Of a stretch of 8,115 bases of DNA, positions 5,727-8,115 are shown one piece after another. Position numbers and translations under genes: made by a program. The stretch comes from Candidatus Ethanoperedens thermophilum (GTDB lineage Archaea; Halobacteriota; Methanosarcinia; Methanosarcinales; EX4572-44). Under the pieces are notes generated by a model. The model was not told where the DNA came from, made no database searches, and was given only the letters and a program-made list of their open reading frames with translations. Every line of letters starts with the position of its first letter. The first letter of the stretch is position 1. Location: positions 1 through 8,115 of the forward strand of contig WNEG01000019.1 of the NCBI GenBank assembly GCA_012910725.1, read 5' to 3'.

Positions 5727-6288
5727 AGTTACAATCAATATTTATTATTTTCTGTACAACGAAGTTGTACAGTGCTTGCGCAATCAAGAGTTGCCGGTTA
5801 GTTTCTGCTTGCGTTGTATGCAGTTTCTTGAAGATTAAGATGAATTCATAATCAATCTTCAGTATCCCGTTTCTAGGGAATGGAAAAGATCCCATCACCG
5901 CAGCACCGCCCGTGGTATGAGTTGTCGTCACTTTCTGCCATATAATGGCACCCATATAATCAAAGCCTGCACTTTCGCAGAATTTGATTATTTCCGTTCG
6001 TATTGGAATTACTTTATATCTTCCATAATAAACCGAACGTGCAAACTGATCGCCAATATTAACGCATAAACGGCAGCCCTTATGTAAAATACGGTGACAT
6101 TCATTCCAGGCTAAGTTGAGATTATTAATGTACTCTTCATAAGAATCATTGTAACCTATTTGCTTCTCCCTTCCATAATCTTTTAGCTGCCAGTATGGCG
6201 GGGAGGTAATAATGAGATGGACAGATTCGTCAGAAACTTCCTTCATCTGCCTTGAATCGCCAATAACTATTTTGTGTAGCGTTTTCAT
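5722..6288 (-). pseudogene. DNA methyltransferase (beta class, likely m4C, MjaI-like), N-terminal fragment
   Basis: This is the N-terminal half of a type II methylase. It starts KTLHKIVIGDSRQM and has catalytic motif IV TSPPYW at 28-33; the S-P-P-Y-W form is typical of N4-cytosine methylases and some N6-adenine ones. It continues with YEEYINNLNLAWNECHRIL, GCRLCVNIGDQF, the AIIWQK strand and GSFPFPRNGILKIDYEFILIF. Motif IV before motif I is the beta-class order. Genuine codons run to about I152; from F153 the frame enters a palindrome-rich repeat and stops at TAA 5722-5724. The neighbouring MjaI-like endonuclease suggests that CTAG was the target, which is inference. The ATG at 6288 has GGGTGT just upstream and a TATA-like box at 6311-6322. 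It could still yield a ~188-aa inactive stub. Confidence 0.8.
5752..5772 (-). repeat. Hairpin A of the repeat (methylase copy)
   Basis: Perfect 9-bp arms CTGTACAAC (5752-5760) and GTTGTACAG (5764-5772) surround GAA on the plus strand. The partner at 7904-7924 differs by one compensated pair (T-A to C-G). On the minus strand the loop is TTC, as in the partner. Confidence 0.85.
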
Positions 6289-6310
6289 CCCACACCCTTG
6301 AATGATTGTG

Positions 6311-6322
6311 TTTTATTTAAAG
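6311..6322 (-). promoter_or_regulatory. Possible TATA box of the R-M operon
   Basis: On the minus strand CTTTAAATAAAA lies about 29 nt before the methylase ATG at 6288. Archaeal spacing would start the transcript within a few bases of that ATG. This is the first promoter-like site before the run of overlapping minus-strand genes; it is a single motif, so support is modest. Confidence 0.35.
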
Positions 6323-6682
6323 CCACTGTTCCGTCCAATTTTGAGATGCGTGAGCGTGCCATGATCGCTGAAGTTCTAAAGCTTCATAAACATGACAACA
6401 AAAGCTATAGTCACCTAAATCACTTCTATTGTTGTATTTATGCTCATATAATATCATCTTACGCCCCACCGCAATGCTTTTATGTTATGTAAACTGTTAC
6501 ACAGTGGATGAACATCTGGAGAAACACGCGGATAAAACACTCCGGATGGGATAGATGATGGTGGCGCCCGCGCAGTGATTATCGGTAAGCCGGTCGCAGA
6601 CCGAAGCAAGGATAACCGATATCGCAATCAGATCAAAAGCAATCCCGAAAGCGTTCTCGAAAGAGAATGTGGACGAGATAGA

Positions 6683-6700
6683 GGGTGTAGGGCTACACCC
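6683..6700 (+). repeat. 8-bp perfect inverted repeat upstream of cfbA
   Basis: GGGTGTAG (6683-6690) and CTACACCC (6693-6700) are separated by only GG. As RNA it would form a 7-bp stem with a 4-nt loop; as DNA it could be an operator. It lacks a following T-run, so a terminator is unlikely. Confidence 0.6.
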
Positions 6701-6811
6701 ATTGCGATGCATACTTAAGGGTGTCGCATGAACTCATCTGAACTGAAAGGTTTAGATTTGATAGCCTAAAGGATTAATCATTACAACAAACACAAAGTAA
6801 TGGTGAATATT

Positions 6812-7201
6812 ATGTATGATGTTGGAATTTTAGTAATCGGACATGGCAGCAAGCTTCCTTATAACAAAGAAATTGTGGAATCTATTGCTGAAAATATACA
6901 AAAAAAACATAATACGCGTGTGCAAACCGCTTATATGAGTATGAATGAGCCATGCATTGAAGACGGTTTAAAAATACTTGCAGCAACTGGTGTTAAAAAA
7001 ATAGTTGCTGTGCCGGCATTTCTTGCAAATGGGGTACACACTCTAAAAGACATTCCAGGAATTCTTGGTGTAGAGACAGTTGGAGCTAAAACTACAATCC
7101 CGATAGACGGCATCCCGATAGAATTGTGCTATGCAGGGCCAATTGGTGCAGATGAATGTATTGCAGATATTGTTTTTAACCGGGTGCAAGAAGTTCTATA
7201 A
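6812..7201 (+). CDS. cfbA: Small sirohydrochlorin nickel/cobalt chelatase (CfbA/CbiX-S)
   Basis: This chelatase inserts Ni2+ into sirohydrochlorin for coenzyme F430 (CfbA) or Co2+ for cobamides (CbiX-S); in methanogens one homodimeric protein does both. The product is 129 aa, the usual size for the archaeal short form, which is half of bacterial CbiX. Metal-binding histidines are visible: H11 in VIGHGS and H76 in PAFLANGVHTLKDIPG, both in the family's conserved places. I prefer ATG 6812 to the upstream ATG at 6800, because GGTGA at 6802-6806 is a well-placed Shine-Dalgarno for 6812 and the protein then begins MYDVGILVIGHGS as in relatives; starting at 6800 adds MVNI. It uses the product of SirC, encoded about 5.7 kb away. 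It appears monocistronic. A weak BRE/TATA-like GAAAGG-TTTAGATT lies at 6745-6758. No defects are seen. Confidence 0.92.
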   Translation: MYDVGILVIGHGSKLPYNKEIVESIAENIQKKHNTRVQTAYMSMNEPCIEDGLKILAATGVKKIVAVPAFLANGVHTLKDIPGILGVETVGAKTTIPIDGIPIELCYAGPIGADECIADIVFNRVQEVL

Positions 7202-7808
7202 AAACGAAAGCTGGCATGGATGCCGCAGTGTGTATACTGCGATAAAAAAAATCTGTTTTAAACTGCGGCTCTGCAACACTGGGAAGTATATGTGAAAGAA
7301 TAAAAAATTTACTTGTATTTGTTTAGCTCGAACTACATGATTACACAGAAGTCTCGTGAAATCTGTGTAATTTCGTGGGTCGTATCATTGTAACTCAACT
7401 TTGAAAATTATATTTTAATCTGAAGATTAACAGCGTTCGACCAACTTTCTTCCCATTTCTCTTCATTTCCCACGATCGTGAACTTTTCACGTGACCACAA
7501 AACGATTGTCAGGCGACCTCACTACCATCCAACCCAAATCCCTGTTTTTTCTACTATGTAGGGGCTTTGGGACAATATTACTCAACCGACAGTCCCGTCA
7601 CGATTTCTCTCGCATCACATCATCAGTCCGGATGATGATCACTCCCTCGCATCAGCTTATTGTATGAGATCTCATCCATGAAACCTTGCCTGCGGTATCT
7701 GTACTTTTCGTGATGCGAGCTTCCTGCCTGTGAAACACTTGGCATATCAGTTGTGGGCTTTTGGACAAAAACGCCGACTGATAGCGGTTGGTTTTTACGG
7801 CAAATCTT
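7202..7808. other. Long gene-free stretch with scattered inverted repeats
   Basis: No supported coding region. Directly after cfbA, CGCAGT...ACTGCG with loop GTGTAT is a small stem that may take part in 3'-end formation. Other inverted repeats are ATTACACAGA/TCTGTGTAAT (7340-7371), TTAATC/GATTAA (7415-7430) and CATCATC/GATGATG (7618-7637). CTCGCATCA occurs at 7609-7617 and 7646-7654, and inverted at 7711-7719. A 40-codon minus-strand frame (7623-7745) is not recognisable. The region looks like decayed or repeat-invaded DNA. Confidence 0.5.
7340..7371. repeat. 10-bp perfect inverted repeat
   Basis: ATTACACAGA (7340-7349) and TCTGTGTAAT (7362-7371) are separated by 12 bases. The spacer CGTGAAATCTGTGTAATTTC-type wording resembles dispersed intergenic repeats seen in many prokaryotes. 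There is no T-run after it, so a terminator role is not indicated. Confidence 0.6.
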
Positions 7809-7895
7809 TCAAGAAACTGCACAACTTCGTATGCAGAAACTAACCGGCAACTCTTGATTGTGCAGCAATCAAGTGCGTTTATACTTTCCTATACG
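7809..7895 (+). repeat. Palindrome-rich repeat, tandem unit 1
   Basis: This 87-bp unit begins TCAAGAAACTGC and ends AAGTGCGTTTATACTTTCCT+ATACG. It contains a block (7833-7860) identical over 28 bp to 5781-5808 in the split methylase gene, on the opposite strand. Hairpins are CTGCA/TGCAG (7817-7836, a shortened hairpin A) and CTTGATTG/CAATCAAG (7853-7873, hairpin B with loop TGCAG). It abuts unit 2 directly. Confidence 0.8.
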
Positions 7896-8000
7896 TCAAG
7901 AAACTGCACAACTTCGTTGTGCAGAAATTACCAGTAACTCTCGACTACGAAGTAGTCGAGTTGCGCAAAGCAATCAAGTGCGTTTATACTTTCCTATACG
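7896..8000 (+). repeat. Palindrome-rich repeat, tandem unit 2
   Basis: This 105-bp unit has the same ends as unit 1. It contains hairpin A (CTGCACAAC/GTTGTGCAG around TTC, 7904-7924) and hairpin B (CTCGACTAC/GTAGTCGAG around GAA, 7940-7960), both perfect 9-bp stems. The 15-nt link AAATTACCAGTAACT between them corresponds to a longer AT-rich link in the methylase copy. It is followed by TTAAAAAAAAT, resembling the TTTAAAAAG after the methylase copy. Confidence 0.8.
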
Positions 8001-8115
8001 TTAAAAAAAATCAGGTAAAAATTCCAGGTCTGCTTAGGCAACACATCTCCCTATGACAAAACCAAAAAATCTCAACAGAACAGATAGACCTATCAAATTC
8101 AGTACTTAGCTAATT

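Larger units (their letters stand above)
5627..5832 (-). repeat. Palindrome-rich repeat inserted in the methyltransferase gene
   Basis: This is a 206-bp insert between codons ...ILI and FKKYGNSPKV. On the minus strand it begins TTCAAGAAACTGC and ends AAGTGCGTTTATACTTTCCT+ATGCG. Both ends, plus an internal 28-bp block (5781-5808), recur at 7809-8000 in the opposite orientation. It holds two perfect 9-bp hairpins (5706-5726 and 5752-5772) and weaker ones. The flanks both encode F-K-K (TTCAAGAAA and TTTAAAAAG), a possible diverged target duplication. It carries no transposase, so it would be non-autonomous if mobile. Confidence 0.8.
6289..6799. other. Intergenic region with several stable stem-loops
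   Basis: No convincing gene is seen between the divergent methylase and cfbA. The plus strand from 6576 to 6700 folds well by eye. TATCGGT pairs with ACCGATA around an inner hairpin CGGTC-GCA-GACCG. CGTTCTC pairs with GAGAATG through a GAAA tetraloop. GGGTGTAG pairs with CTACACCC at 6683-6700. This could be a small RNA or the leader of cfbA. Alternatively, the plus-strand frame from about 6503 looks protein-like (SQTEARITDIAIRSKAIPKA) but holds stops, which would mean a decayed gene. Neither reading is secure. Confidence 0.4.

Noticed and set aside
6298..6492. 64-codon plus-strand frame starting TTG
   Set aside because: No ribosome site, no family resemblance, and it overlaps the likely promoter of the methylase.
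6497..6712. 71-codon minus-strand open frame
   Set aside because: No recognisable motif; it covers the stem-loop region and a more protein-like but broken plus-strand frame. The length is within chance.
7623..7745. 40-aa minus-strand frame
   Set aside because: Short, with no Shine-Dalgarno recognised and no motif. It may be a relic but cannot be supported.
7809..8000. Tandem repeats as a CRISPR array
   Set aside because: Only two units; they share most of their interior rather than holding unique spacers of constant length, and no cas gene is present.
7809..8000. Integron attC-like sites, because of the paired palindromes
   Set aside because: No attC consensus core sites, no cassette ORFs between units, and no integrase in the window.

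Overview
The window reads as archaeal and fits a euryarchaeote of the methanogen/ANME kind. Three genes belong to archaeal tetrapyrrole metabolism (ahb-type siroheme decarboxylase, precorrin-2 dehydrogenase SirC, small chelatase CfbA/CbiX). Other pointers are AT-rich TATA-like promoters, TTG starts, a TPR protein with near-identical repeats, and a restriction-modification (R-M) pair resembling the MjaI/MthZI (CTAG) systems of methanogens. No rRNA or tRNA is visible, so the genus is not fixed.

Layout. (1) 2-361, plus strand: 3' end of a TPR-repeat gene, convergent with the next block. (2) 501-1585, minus strand: ahb-type siroheme decarboxylase followed by sirC, overlapping by 4 nt. (3) 1558-6288, minus strand: an R-M operon, transcribed m4C/m6A-type methyltransferase -> putative PD-(D/E)XK nuclease -> small acidic protein -> MjaI-like endonuclease -> ahb gene, with every consecutive pair overlapping. 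(4) 1703-3516: a complete IS200/IS605 element (tnpA + tnpB) inside the endonuclease gene. (5) 6289-6811: non-coding DNA with several stable stem-loops. (6) 6812-7201, plus strand: cfbA. (7) 7202-8115: no supported gene, but two tandem copies (7809-8000) of a palindrome-rich repeat.

The R-M system is being dismantled by at least four separate lesions. The MjaI-like endonuclease has an in-frame TAG at codon 42 where the context suggests Trp. It is also split by the IS605 element after a TTTAC target; joining 3517-4034 to 1558-1702 restores one frame of 221 codons. The methyltransferase is split by a ~206-bp palindrome-rich insertion whose removal restores the frame exactly (ILIF-KKYGNSPKV), and it is cut off inside its AdoMet motif I (DPFLG, then foreign sequence).

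The most unusual signal is the palindromic repeat. The copy inside the methyltransferase gene (5627-5832) and the two tandem copies at 7809-8000 share ends and internal blocks, and carry the same pair of 9-bp hairpins with TTC and GAA loops. Between copies the stems differ only by paired, compensatory changes (three base pairs). This points to a mobile or converting double-hairpin element able to land inside genes. A second point of interest is that the tnpB guide would match the uninterrupted endonuclease gene. All of this was read by eye; no database search was possible.
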